Source of the DNA: an uncultured Lachnospiraceae bacterium
GTDB lineage: Bacteria; Bacillota; Clostridia; Lachnospirales; Lachnospiraceae
DNA: 61,207 bases
Reading direction: 5' to 3'
Assembly (NCBI GenBank): GCA_930972465.1
Contig: CAKNHF010000017.1
Coordinates: forward strand, 1 to 61,207
The notes below the pieces were generated by a model. It did not search any database. It was given only the letters and a program-made list of their open reading frames with translations, and was not told the origin of the DNA. Below, piece by piece: positions 46,906 through 54,400 of the stretch (positions are counted from its first letter, which is position 1; every line of letters starts with the position of its first letter). The position numbers and the translations under genes were made by a program.

Positions 46906-47673
46906 TTACGCTTTTCTTTCTATTAAATTATGTCCGTGCGCCTCGAGATGATACATCAGCACCGATAATGCCGCAAGCCCTGCCGTCTCTGTACGCAGAA
47001 TTCTCTTTCCGAGAGAAACCGGCACAGCGCCGGCTGCTCTGGCCTGTTCGATTTCCGACTCCTCGAACCCGCCCTCGGGGCCGATAAAGATTCCCACCGA
47101 CTGACCGGGGGTTATGCCTTCTATCACACGGGCGGTCTCTTCCATCCCTTTTTCAAGCTCATAAGGGATAAGCCGCACATCCATTTTCGCCGCCATACGA
47201 AGCGCCTCCTCATAGGAGACCGCTTTCTTTATCTCGGGAATAATACTGCGTCCTGACTGCTCCGCAGCCCCCTTTGCGATCGCCTGCCAGCGCTTCTGCT
47301 TTTTCTCGGCTTTTTTCTCATCCAGCTTTGACACAGAACGTTTTGCGGCAAACGGAATAACTCCTGCGGCCCCCAGCTCTACCGCCTTCTGAACAATCCA
47401 TTCCATCTTGTCCCCTTTCGGGAGTCCCTGGAAAAGAAAGATTTTTGACGGGAGTTCAGTATCCTGCTCCGGAATGCCGTAGATGCTCAGCTCTGCGCCC
47501 TCATCTGTATAGCTGTCTATAAAACAGAGATAGGAGTTCCCGGCGCCGTCGCTGATGCACACTCTTTCACCGGGTTTCATCCGAAGCACATTCTTCATGT
47601 GATTCACATCGTTTCCTTCAATAAATATCCTGTCTCTGCTCACCCGTGCCGGGTCTGTAAAAAAATGCTGCAT
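46906..47673 (-). CDS. rsmE: 16S rRNA (uracil1498-N3)-methyltransferase
   Basis: RsmE methylates U1498 of 16S rRNA in helix 44. The 255-residue protein has an N-terminal PUA-like domain (MQHFFTDPARVSRDRIFIEGNDVNHMKNVLR) and a SPOUT methyltransferase core with KGDKMEWIVQKAVELGAAGVIPF, IGPEGGFEESE near 205 and the knot motif LGKRILRTETAGLAAL. The start MQHFF shares one base with the prmA stop (TGATG) and has GAGGA before it; ten extra N-terminal codons in the longer frame are rejected. It follows prmA, the usual prmA-rsmE pair. Confidence 0.95.
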   Translation of the reverse strand: MQHFFTDPARVSRDRIFIEGNDVNHMKNVLRMKPGERVCISDGAGNSYLCFIDSYTDEGAELSIYGIPEQDTELPSKIFLFQGLPKGDKMEWIVQKAVELGAAGVIPFAAKRSVSKLDEKKAEKKQKRWQAIAKGAAEQSGRSIIPEIKKAVSYEEALRMAAKMDVRLIPYELEKGMEETARVIEGITPGQSVGIFIGPEGGFEESEIEQARAAGAVPVSLGKRILRTETAGLAALSVLMYHLEAHGHNLIERKA

Positions 47674-48626
47674 CAGTTTTTCCTCGCTGTCACGCAGACC
47701 CATTCTCCCTGATATGTGACATCCAGTATCTCAAGGCCTGCTGCCGTAACCGCATCTCTCACTGTCTGTTCCTTATCATCGATAATTCCGCTGGTAATAT
47801 AGATCCCGCCCGGTTTCAGCTGAGCTGTAATCACAGGCGTGAGCTGAACGAGCACATCAGCCAGAATGTTGGCCGCCACAATATCATAGCAGCCGTAACC
47901 GACCTTATCCTGTACCTCTTTGTCATCGATAATGTTTCCGATCATGACCTCATACTGATCTTCTCCGATCCCGTTCACCTCCATATTTTCGCGGGTCGCA
48001 TCAATGGCGCACGGATCAAGATCGGTTCCCACGGAGTATGCTGCGCCGAATTTCAGAGCCAGCATTCCAAGAATGCCGCTGCCGCATCCCACATCCAGAA
48101 CTCTTGCCTTATCTGACACATACTTTCTAAGCTGGCGGATACACAGCTGTGTCGTCTCATGCATCCCGGTTCCGAATGCTGTGCCGGGATCAATATGAAT
48201 GATCATCTTGTCCTCATCATCGGGCTTCACGCTCTCCCACGACGGAATAATAAGAATGTCATCCACATAAAACTGGTGAAAATACTGTTTCCAGTTATTA
48301 ACCCAGTCCACATCCTCTGTCTGGGATTCCTCAATCGTACACTCTCCTACATTCAGATATTCCGCCATTTCCCGGAGTTCCCTGCGGACATCTTCCAGAA
48401 CCTTTTCTTTGTCATCCTCTTCCTCCAGATAGAAGCTCAGATACGCGACGCCGTCATCCGCCTCGATCTCCGGCAGGATATCCACAAACATCTGCTCTTT
48501 GTCCGACTGGGTAAGAGGAATACGGTCTTCGATCTCCACGCCCTGTATTCCCAGATCCATCAGCATGCTGCTGACGATATCCTCCGCTTCTGTCGTTGTC
48601 TTTAACCGGAACTTATTCCATTTCAT
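47673..48626 (-). CDS. prmA: Ribosomal protein L11 methyltransferase
   Basis: PrmA trimethylates lysines of ribosomal protein L11. The 317-residue protein has an N-terminal ferredoxin-like substrate domain and a SAM-binding core with DPGTAFGTGMHETTQLC near residue 143, motif I VLDVGCGSGILGMLALKFGA near 175, and VAANILADVL near 255 containing the N-[IL] motif. GGAGGAATTAAGAA precedes the ATG. It is 30 bases downstream of the GH25 gene and is followed by rsmE, the cysteine desulfurase and thiI in the same direction. Confidence 0.95.
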   Translation of the reverse strand: MKWNKFRLKTTTEAEDIVSSMLMDLGIQGVEIEDRIPLTQSDKEQMFVDILPEIEADDGVAYLSFYLEEEDDKEKVLEDVRRELREMAEYLNVGECTIEESQTEDVDWVNNWKQYFHQFYVDDILIIPSWESVKPDDEDKMIIHIDPGTAFGTGMHETTQLCIRQLRKYVSDKARVLDVGCGSGILGMLALKFGAAYSVGTDLDPCAIDATRENMEVNGIGEDQYEVMIGNIIDDKEVQDKVGYGCYDIVAANILADVLVQLTPVITAQLKPGGIYITSGIIDDKEQTVRDAVTAAGLEILDVTYQGEWVCVTARKN

Positions 48627-48656
48627 TTTCTTAATTCCTCCTGTCCGGGCGGATTT

Positions 48657-49559
48657 TCAGCCCTCTTTCTGAAACCATATGTTTAGATCCACAGGTGTAT
48701 TGATCCCGGGGACCGTCCCGTTCTCACTGTACTGCCATATTGTATATTCGTACGGGCACTGCGGAAGCTCATGATAATCCGCGTACCAGAAGCGGTAATC
48801 CGTCAGCTCCTCCATATCCAGAGTGAATGCCATCCACTTCATATTTGCGTAGATCATGCTGTCATATCCGGCATGTTCGATCGTATCGCAGAAAACCTTG
48901 CAGTAATTGGTAAAGTCCTGACGTGTATTGCCGTCCGTCCGGGCGGTATCCCCCTTGATTTCTTCCGTGTCGTACACGACAGGCCCTTCAATGTCATACG
49001 GTCGGATATGGTCGAGAACAAACTCCGCCTCTTCAACCGCCTCGGTCGGAGTGACTGCCTGCGAGAAGAAATAGACTCCTGTATCCAGTCCCGCATCCAT
49101 GGCGCCCTTTATGTTCTTATCAAACATGTCATCCAGTACCAGATCCCCGCTCTCGCCGTAAGCCCGGTACCCGAGACGTATGATCACAAATTCAATCCCG
49201 CTTTTTCTGACCTGTTCCCAGTCAATCTCTTCACCCTGAAATTCCGAGACATCAATTCCCATCCTTGAAGTAATGCCGTTTTCCTCATCATGGTATGTTC
49301 TGAACCCTGTGTTTTCATCCACGCTCATATGAGAAAAATCATAGGTATTTCTAGGCACATTTTCCAGAAGTTCTGCTCTGTATGTATTCTCCTCCACATC
49401 CTGAAAAAGGAAATATTCTTCGCCGTCTTTCTCTTCGATTTCGACACCTGTTGTGCTCTCCTGCCGAACCTCCGTCTCATCATTCTGTATTCCGGCCGCA
49501 CACGCCGAGAGAAGCATGATACAGAAGAGCGCAGAGAACACTTTGCTCAGTTTCTTCAT
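48657..49559 (-). CDS. GH25-family lysozyme-like lipoprotein
   Basis: This is a predicted muramidase anchored to the outer face of the membrane. The 300-residue protein has a signal with lipobox (CIMLLSACAAG, Cys near residue 20), a linker of about 75 acidic residues, then a glycoside hydrolase 25 barrel: GIDVSEFQGEEIDWEQ near 101, FVIIRLGYRAYGESG near 123, GVYFFSQAVT near 160, and acidic VVYDTEE near 193. It closes with the family ending FWYADYH and IWQYSENGTVPGI. It starts at ATG after AGGTGATT; a GTG two codons upstream overlaps that site. A promoter lies about 95 bases upstream. Confidence 0.9.
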   Translation of the reverse strand: MKKLSKVFSALFCIMLLSACAAGIQNDETEVRQESTTGVEIEEKDGEEYFLFQDVEENTYRAELLENVPRNTYDFSHMSVDENTGFRTYHDEENGITSRMGIDVSEFQGEEIDWEQVRKSGIEFVIIRLGYRAYGESGDLVLDDMFDKNIKGAMDAGLDTGVYFFSQAVTPTEAVEEAEFVLDHIRPYDIEGPVVYDTEEIKGDTARTDGNTRQDFTNYCKVFCDTIEHAGYDSMIYANMKWMAFTLDMEELTDYRFWYADYHELPQCPYEYTIWQYSENGTVPGINTPVDLNIWFQKEG

Positions 49560-49660
49560 AATCACCTGTTATCTTTCTTCATTTTCATGGCACGCCCCAG
49601 GGTCCCACGCGATTTGCACCGATGCAAAACAGCTTCGCGCCCTGCTGCGCACACTACACT

Positions 49661-49689
49661 AGAATATAACGAAATTTCTTCTCTTGCAA
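49661..49689 (-). promoter_or_regulatory. Sigma-A promoter of the GH25 gene
   Basis: TTGCAA (49684-49689), 17 bases, TATTCT (49661-49666) on the minus strand. In the leader, TTTGCA (49613-49618) and TGCAAA (49623-49628) form a small hairpin or operator. Confidence 0.7.
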
Positions 49690-49707
49690 GATCTTTTATC
49701 CTTCTTC

Positions 49708-50145
49708 TTATTCATCGCTCTCGACCGTCAGCTCGTCGCCGGACCGGATCACTCCTCCGTGCAGCACCCGTGCAAATACTCCTTCTCTTGGCATGATGCA
49801 CTCCCCCATCTTCTGAAAAATCGCACATCCATGATGACATTCTTTCCCGATCTGAGTCATCTCAAGAACCACGTCATTGCATCGCAGGCGTGTCCCTATA
49901 GGAAGAGAACGAAAATCAATTCCGCTGACCACAAGATTTTCCCCGAAGGCTCCGTTCTCCACATCGGCTCCGCGGCTTCGGAATTCTTCGATCCTGTCAT
50001 GGGAAAGCAGACTCACCTGACGGTGCCATTTTCCCGCATGGGCATCTCCCTTTATTCCGAAATCTTCTATAAATATTCCTTCCCCCACGTTCTTTTTCTG
50101 AGTCCCCTTTGCAGGACTTGTACACACTGCGATTACTGTTCCCAT
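49708..50145 (-). CDS. MOSC domain protein
   Basis: The 145-residue protein consists of one MOSC domain, a beta-rich fold found in molybdenum cofactor sulfurases and in YiiM-type proteins. Visible family features are the opening VIAVCTSPAKGTQKK, GDAHAGKWHRQVSLL near residue 33, GAFGENLVVSGID near 66 and the conserved Cys in KECHHGCAIF near 104. In operons with moaA, moaC and mogA, as here, a role in handling or sulfurating the molybdopterin cofactor is likely but not proven. Its ribosome binding site lies across the moaA stop codon. Confidence 0.9.
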   Translation of the reverse strand: MGTVIAVCTSPAKGTQKKNVGEGIFIEDFGIKGDAHAGKWHRQVSLLSHDRIEEFRSRGADVENGAFGENLVVSGIDFRSLPIGTRLRCNDVVLEMTQIGKECHHGCAIFQKMGECIMPREGVFARVLHGGVIRSGDELTVESDE

Positions 50146-50151
50146 ATGGGT

Positions 50152-51144
50152 TCAACCTCCTATCCGTGACATTTCTTTCATCTCGAACTTTCCTTCCTCA
50201 TCTTCCCGGATATTCTGTTCTTCGAAATGATGTCCTGCCGGCTTGTTATAGATTGTCTTATACATCGCTTCTCTGATCTCATCGTCTCCGCCTCCCTGCC
50301 TCATGAGTCCCCGGAGATCTGCTCCGCCTCCGTACTGCAGACAGGGCTTAAGACAGCCGGTGGAAGTAAGCCTTATCCGATTGCAGCTTCCGCAGAAACG
50401 ATGGGACACTGCGCTGATAAATCCGATCCGGCCGCAGAAGCCCGGGAAATGTACGTATACCGCCGGTCCGTTTCCCAGCCGGCCCTGATACCGCTCCGGT
50501 TCTCCAAACTTTTCTCTCAGCACGCTCAGTACCTTTTCCTGTGTCTGTCCGCTGAACTGTCGGCCCAGCCCGACAGGCATCATTTCTATAAATCTGACTT
50601 CCACTCTGCTGCCGCGTGCGATCGACGCAAGCCGGATCCATTCTTCTGCCCTCTGTCCTTCCAGAGGCACACAGTTAATCTTCACTGTCAGCTCAGGGAA
50701 GCTCAGAGCCGCCCGAAGTCCATCCAGTGCATCTTCCAGACTTCCTCCTCGCGTAATCTCTCTGTACCTCTCTTTATCAAGTGTGTCTATGCTGATATTG
50801 ATATACTTCATTCCGCCCGAAACAAGCGCATTGATATTATCTTTTAGCAGTGTTCCGTTTGTCGTCAGGGTCACCTGATCTATCCCCGGAACGGCAGTAA
50901 GCCTTCCTGCCAGATCCGGAAGGTTTCGCCGTACCAGAGGCTCTCCTCCTGTCAGTTTGATCCTGGTGATCCCCAGCGTCGTTCCGATACGGCACACTCT
51001 CTCGATCTCGTCAAATGTCAGGATATCACTGTGCGCAACGCCCGGAACCCCTTCCCGAGGCATGCAGTAGACACAGCGGAGATTACATCTGTCCGTAACC
51101 GACACCCTCATATATTCAATTATTCTTCCATATCGGTCCTGCAT
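50152..51144 (-). CDS. moaA: GTP 3',8-cyclase MoaA
   Basis: MoaA is a radical-SAM enzyme that, with MoaC, turns GTP into cyclic pyranopterin monophosphate, the first step of molybdenum cofactor synthesis. The 330-residue protein starts MQDRYGRIIEYMRVSVTDRCNLRCVYC, with the N-terminal 4Fe-4S cysteines, then LTGGEPLVRR near residue 68. The C-terminal 4Fe-4S set is FCGSCNRIRLTSTGCLKPCL near 260. It lacks the typical GG double-glycine terminus in the usual context but does end RIGG. AAAGGA precedes the ATG; 13 further upstream codons are possible but lack a better site. Confidence 0.94.
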   Translation of the reverse strand: MQDRYGRIIEYMRVSVTDRCNLRCVYCMPREGVPGVAHSDILTFDEIERVCRIGTTLGITRIKLTGGEPLVRRNLPDLAGRLTAVPGIDQVTLTTNGTLLKDNINALVSGGMKYINISIDTLDKERYREITRGGSLEDALDGLRAALSFPELTVKINCVPLEGQRAEEWIRLASIARGSRVEVRFIEMMPVGLGRQFSGQTQEKVLSVLREKFGEPERYQGRLGNGPAVYVHFPGFCGRIGFISAVSHRFCGSCNRIRLTSTGCLKPCLQYGGGADLRGLMRQGGGDDEIREAMYKTIYNKPAGHHFEEQNIREDEEGKFEMKEMSRIGG

Positions 51145-51167
51145 GACTGGTATTCCTTTCCCGCTTC

Positions 51168-51692
51168 TCACTGCTGTCCGCACTCACCGGTCCGCCCCGT
51201 AAGGATCTCGAGGCCATGCTGCAGGGAAGGAAGCACCGCTTCAAGGTTCTCCCTCGCCGCCTTCGGGCTTCCCGGCAGATTGATGATCAGCGTACAGTTC
51301 CGTATCACGGAAGCACCTCTGCTGAGCATTGCTCTCGGAGTGATCTTCAGGGACGCGAGGCGCATGGCCTCTGCGATTCCCGGCGCATTTCTGGTCGCCA
51401 CTGCCATCGTCGCTTCCGGAGTACAGTCGCGCGGGGAGAATCCGGTTCCTCCTGTAGTAAAAATGATATCCATTTTTTCATCATCGCACAATGTACAAAG
51501 ACACTTTTCAATTTCTTTCTGTTCATCCGGAAGCAGTATGCTCTTCTGCACGTCATAACCGGCCCCTCGCAGCATCTCACAGATAAGGGGGCCGCTTTTA
51601 TCCTCTCTCTCTCCCGCCGCTCCTTTATCGCTCAGAGTCACTACCGCCGCTCTCCATCTTCTGTTATCCATCATATTCCCGCTTTCTGTCAT
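51168..51692 (-). CDS. mogA: MogA/MoaB-type molybdopterin adenylyltransferase
   Basis: This enzyme adenylates molybdopterin before metal insertion. The 174-residue protein has the MoCF-biosynthesis fold with [21 protein letters not shown] near residue 16, [18 protein letters not shown] near 78 and the substrate motif [14 protein letters not shown] near 137. It lies between moaC and moaA. The chosen ATG overlaps the moaC stop (ATGA) but has a weak ribosome binding site; starts six or seven codons later (after GCGGGAAT) are equally plausible. Confidence 0.9.
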   Translation of the reverse strand: MTESGNMMDNRRWRAAVVTLSDKGAAGEREDKSGPLICEMLRGAGYDVQKSILLPDEQKEIEKCLCTLCDDEKMDIIFTTGGTGFSPRDCTPEATMAVATRNAPGIAEAMRLASLKITPRAMLSRGASVIRNCTLIINLPGSPKAARENLEAVLPSLQHGLEILTGRTGECGQQ

Positions 51693-52201
51693 AGAATTTT
51701 GATCTCTTTTTCTGCTCCGGCCCTGCGCACCTCATTATGCACATCGCCGCTCTTGCCGCCTGTCTTCTTTACAAGACATATCTCCCCGATCTCCATTGTT
51801 TTATCCATGGCTTTACACATGTCATAGACCGTAAGCAGCGCTACGCTCACTCCCGTCAGTGCCTCCATCTCCACTCCGGTCTTCCCCGTCACCTTCACTG
51901 TACAGGTACAGAGAACCGAGCAGTGTTCCGGTTCCAGCTCGAAGTTTACTCTGCAGTTTGTGATCGGAAGGATATGACACATCGGAATCAGTTCCGAAGT
52001 CCTCTTCGCTCCCATGATTCCCGCAGTTGTCGCAACCCCCAGCACGTCTCCCTTTGCGGCTGTTCCTTCTCTGATTGCCTGGAAAACTTCTCTGTTCACA
52101 AAAATCCTGCCCTGGGCAACAGCTTCCCTCGCTGTCTCCTTTTTATCTGACACATCCACCATGACTGCTTTGCCTTTTTCATCAAAATGTGTAAACCCCA
52201 T
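51689..52201 (-). CDS. moaC: Cyclic pyranopterin monophosphate synthase MoaC
   Basis: MoaC completes conversion of the MoaA product to cyclic pyranopterin monophosphate. The 170-residue protein shows the family path [17 protein letters not shown], then [31 protein letters not shown] near residue 50, [23 protein letters not shown] near 108 and KTGGKSG near 145. GGGAGGAG precedes the start at MGFTHF; eight earlier codons are rejected. It is the first gene of moaC-mogA-moaA-MOSC. moaD, moaE and moeA are not in the window. Confidence 0.95.
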   Translation of the reverse strand: MGFTHFDEKGKAVMVDVSDKKETAREAVAQGRIFVNREVFQAIREGTAAKGDVLGVATTAGIMGAKRTSELIPMCHILPITNCRVNFELEPEHCSVLCTCTVKVTGKTGVEMEALTGVSVALLTVYDMCKAMDKTMEIGEICLVKKTGGKSGDVHNEVRRAGAEKEIKIL

Positions 52202-52267
52202 CCGTTCTCTCCTCCCATTCATCATGTCTGTCTGCTGTCAGGTATTTCTCCCAAATTCTCTTTCCTC

Positions 52268-52296
52268 ATTATAGCGAATGTTGCCGGTTGTTACAA
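52268..52296 (-). promoter_or_regulatory. Sigma-A promoter of the moaC operon
   Basis: TTGTAA (52291-52296), 17 bases, TATAAT (52268-52273) on the minus strand, placed between the 93-bp repeats and moaC. Confidence 0.78.
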
Positions 52297-52328
52297 GTTT
52301 ACATGGGATGGATTTTTTGTTTCGACAA

Positions 52329-52421
52329 ATCAGACGTGCCTCAGCTCGATTCCTCGCTTCGCTCCTCATCTCGCTGATGGGGCTCCGCCCTATCCATAAA
52401 CAGACAGGACCTGCCTTCTGC
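52329..52421 (+). repeat. 93-bp direct repeat, copy 1
   Basis: This unit begins ATCAGACGTGCCTCAG and ends CTGCCTTCTGC. It is identical over 93 bases to copy 2, with a 116-base period and a 23-base pyrimidine-rich spacer between them. Inside is a GGGGC-TCCG-CCC mini-hairpin. No coding function is recognised. Confidence 0.93.
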
Positions 52422-52444
52422 GCTCTCTTCTTTCTCTCCGTCCG

Positions 52445-52537
52445 ATCAGACGTGCCTCAGCTCGATTCCTCGCTTCGCTCCTCATCTCGCTGATGGGGCT
52501 CCGCCCTATCCATAAACAGACAGGACCTGCCTTCTGC
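52445..52537 (+). repeat. 93-bp direct repeat, copy 2
   Basis: This is an identical copy of the preceding unit. Its last part (CATAAACAGACAGGACCTGCC, 52511-52531) is also one arm of the palindrome formed with the inverted partial copy that follows. Confidence 0.93.
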
Positions 52538-52585
52538 AAGCAAGCTTGCACGGCAGGTCCTGTCTGTTTATGCGCACGTCTGATC
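52511..52585. repeat. Palindrome and inverted, internally deleted third copy
   Basis: The 21-base arm at 52511-52531 is perfectly complementary to 52552-52572 across a 20-base loop that itself contains GCAAGC/GCTTGC. Beyond the arm, 52575-52585 (CACGTCTGATC) is the inverted left end of the 93-bp unit. The third copy is therefore inverted and lacks about 55 internal bases. Its end codes for the last residues and stop codon of the ABC exporter gene. Confidence 0.88.
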
Positions 52586-54400
52586 TGTAGATTCAAACTG
52601 TGAATTGTACAGATCGGCGTAGAAGCCTCCTCTGGCGAGGAGTTCTTCGTGGGTGCCCTGTTCGACAATGTCTCCTTCACGCATGACAAGGATCAGATCC
52701 GCGTCGCGGATGGTTGACAGCCGGTGGGCTATGATAAAGCTGGTGCGGCCTTTCATCAGGTTATCCATGGCTTTCTGAATCAGGACTTCTGTCCTTGTAT
52801 CAACGGAACTTGTAGCCTCGTCGAGAATCAGTATCTTCGGATCGGCGAGGATTGCCCTGGCAATAGTCAGAAGCTGTTTCTGGCCCTGGGAGACATTGCT
52901 TGCCTCCTCGTTGAGTTCCATATTGTAGCCTCCGGGCAGAGTCTGAACAAATCGATGCACATGTGCTGCCTTTGCTGCCCGGATTACCTCTTCATCCGTA
53001 GCGTCAAGCCTTCCGTACCGTATGTTCTCCATAATCGTTCCGTGAAACAGCCACGTATCCTGCAGTACCATGCCGAACATCTGCCGAAGCTCGCTACGGT
53101 TAAAGTCCTTTACATTATGACCGTCTATTTTGATCGCTCCGCTGTTCACATCATAGAAACGCATCAGCAGCTTGATCATCGTAGTCTTTCCGGCTCCGGT
53201 CGGTCCGACAATAGCAATTTTCTGTCCTTCCTTCACCTTTGCGGAGAAATCATTAATGATGATCTTATCCGGGTTGTATCCGAAATGAACATGTTCAAAC
53301 TCCACATTTCCCTGAAGTCCTTCCACGGAAACCGGATCCGGTACGGTCTGATCTTCTTCCTCTTCTTCCAGAAATTCGAAGACTCTCTCTGAAGCTGCCG
53401 CTGTGGACTGAAGCATATTCGCCACCTGTGCCACCTGCTGAATCGGCTGTGTAAAGTTTCTTACATACTGGATAAACGACTGAATATCGCCGACTTCAAT
53501 GGTGTTTCTGATCGTCAGCCATCCTCCCAGTATCGCCACTGCCACATAGCCGAGATTTCCGATAAACTGCATCACCGGCATCATCATCCCTGAGAAAAAC
53601 TGCGATTTCCACGCCGAATCATAAAGCTTGTCGTTCGTCGCGTTGAATTCCCTGATCACATCTTCTTCCTTATTAAATGCCTTGATGATATTATGTCCGC
53701 TGTAGATCTCTTCGACCTGGCCGTTTACATTTCCCAGATATTCCTGCTGTCCGCGGAAATACCTCTGTGAATGTCTCATGACAAAAGACAGCAGAAGCAC
53801 CGAGGCCGGCAGGATCAGTATCGCTACCAGAGTCATCAGAGGACTGATGGAAAGCATCATGATCAGCACGCCGATGATGGTCGTGACAGATGTAATAAGC
53901 TGTGTGGCGCTCTGATTCAGGCTCTGCCCCAGCGTATCCACGTCATTCGTCACACGGGAAAGAATCTCTCCTACCGGCTTCGTATCAAAATAGTTCATGG
54001 GCATCCGGTTGATCTTCTCCGAGATTTCTTTTCTCAGACGGTAGGTTGTCTTCTGGGATACTCCTGTCATGATCAGTCCCTGGATAAAAGAGCAGAGAGC
54101 GCTGATCAGATACAGCCCCAGCGTCATAAGAAGGATCCGCCCTATCTTTCCGAAATCCATTCCGCTGCCCCCGGAAACTTTGCTGACCAGACCGTTAAAA
54201 ATCTCCGTTGTCGCCTTCCCGAGGATCCTCGGTCCGACAATGTTAAATACAGTTCCGCAAATTGCGAATACTGCCACAAAGATTATATGCACCTTAAAGG
54301 CGCTCATGTATTTTACAAGTTTTTTCAGTGTTCCCCTGAAATCTTTCGCTTTCTCGCCCGGCACGCCGCCGCGCGGTCCGTGTCCGCCCATTCTAGGCAT
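52568..54400 (-). CDS. Heterodimeric ABC exporter subunit, consensus ATPase site
   Basis: This is an exporter half-transporter of 610 residues with a six-helix membrane domain (about 30-340) fused to an ATPase domain. Walker A is VGPTGAGKTT near 392, the signature is the altered NVSQGQKQ near 495, Walker B is ILDEATSSVD with the catalytic Glu, and the switch His is in IAHRLSTI. It pairs with the upstream half-transporter, whose Walker B lacks the Glu. Its start MPRMGGHGPRGG overlaps the upstream gene by eight bases after AAAGGAGG. The last four residues before the stop, QTCA, come from a repeat element, so the natural C terminus was probably altered. Substrate unknown; MarR control suggests drug or peptide export. 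Confidence 0.92.
   Translation of the reverse strand: MPRMGGHGPRGGVPGEKAKDFRGTLKKLVKYMSAFKVHIIFVAVFAICGTVFNIVGPRILGKATTEIFNGLVSKVSGGSGMDFGKIGRILLMTLGLYLISALCSFIQGLIMTGVSQKTTYRLRKEISEKINRMPMNYFDTKPVGEILSRVTNDVDTLGQSLNQSATQLITSVTTIIGVLIMMLSISPLMTLVAILILPASVLLLSFVMRHSQRYFRGQQEYLGNVNGQVEEIYSGHNIIKAFNKEEDVIREFNATNDKLYDSAWKSQFFSGMMMPVMQFIGNLGYVAVAILGGWLTIRNTIEVGDIQSFIQYVRNFTQPIQQVAQVANMLQSTAAASERVFEFLEEEEEDQTVPDPVSVEGLQGNVEFEHVHFGYNPDKIIINDFSAKVKEGQKIAIVGPTGAGKTTMIKLLMRFYDVNSGAIKIDGHNVKDFNRSELRQMFGMVLQDTWLFHGTIMENIRYGRLDATDEEVIRAAKAAHVHRFVQTLPGGYNMELNEEASNVSQGQKQLLTIARAILADPKILILDEATSSVDTRTEVLIQKAMDNLMKGRTSFIIAHRLSTIRDADLILVMREGDIVEQGTHEELLARGGFYADLYNSQFESTDQTCA

Noticed and set aside
52329-52537. 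CRISPR array
   Set aside because: Only two direct copies, each 93 bases and with a single pyrimidine-rich spacer; no cas genes nearby and the unit is too long for a CRISPR repeat.
52390-52689. 99-codon minus-strand frame over the repeat element
   Set aside because: It runs through both the palindrome and the end of the exporter gene in another frame, with no ribosome binding site; explained by the repeats.
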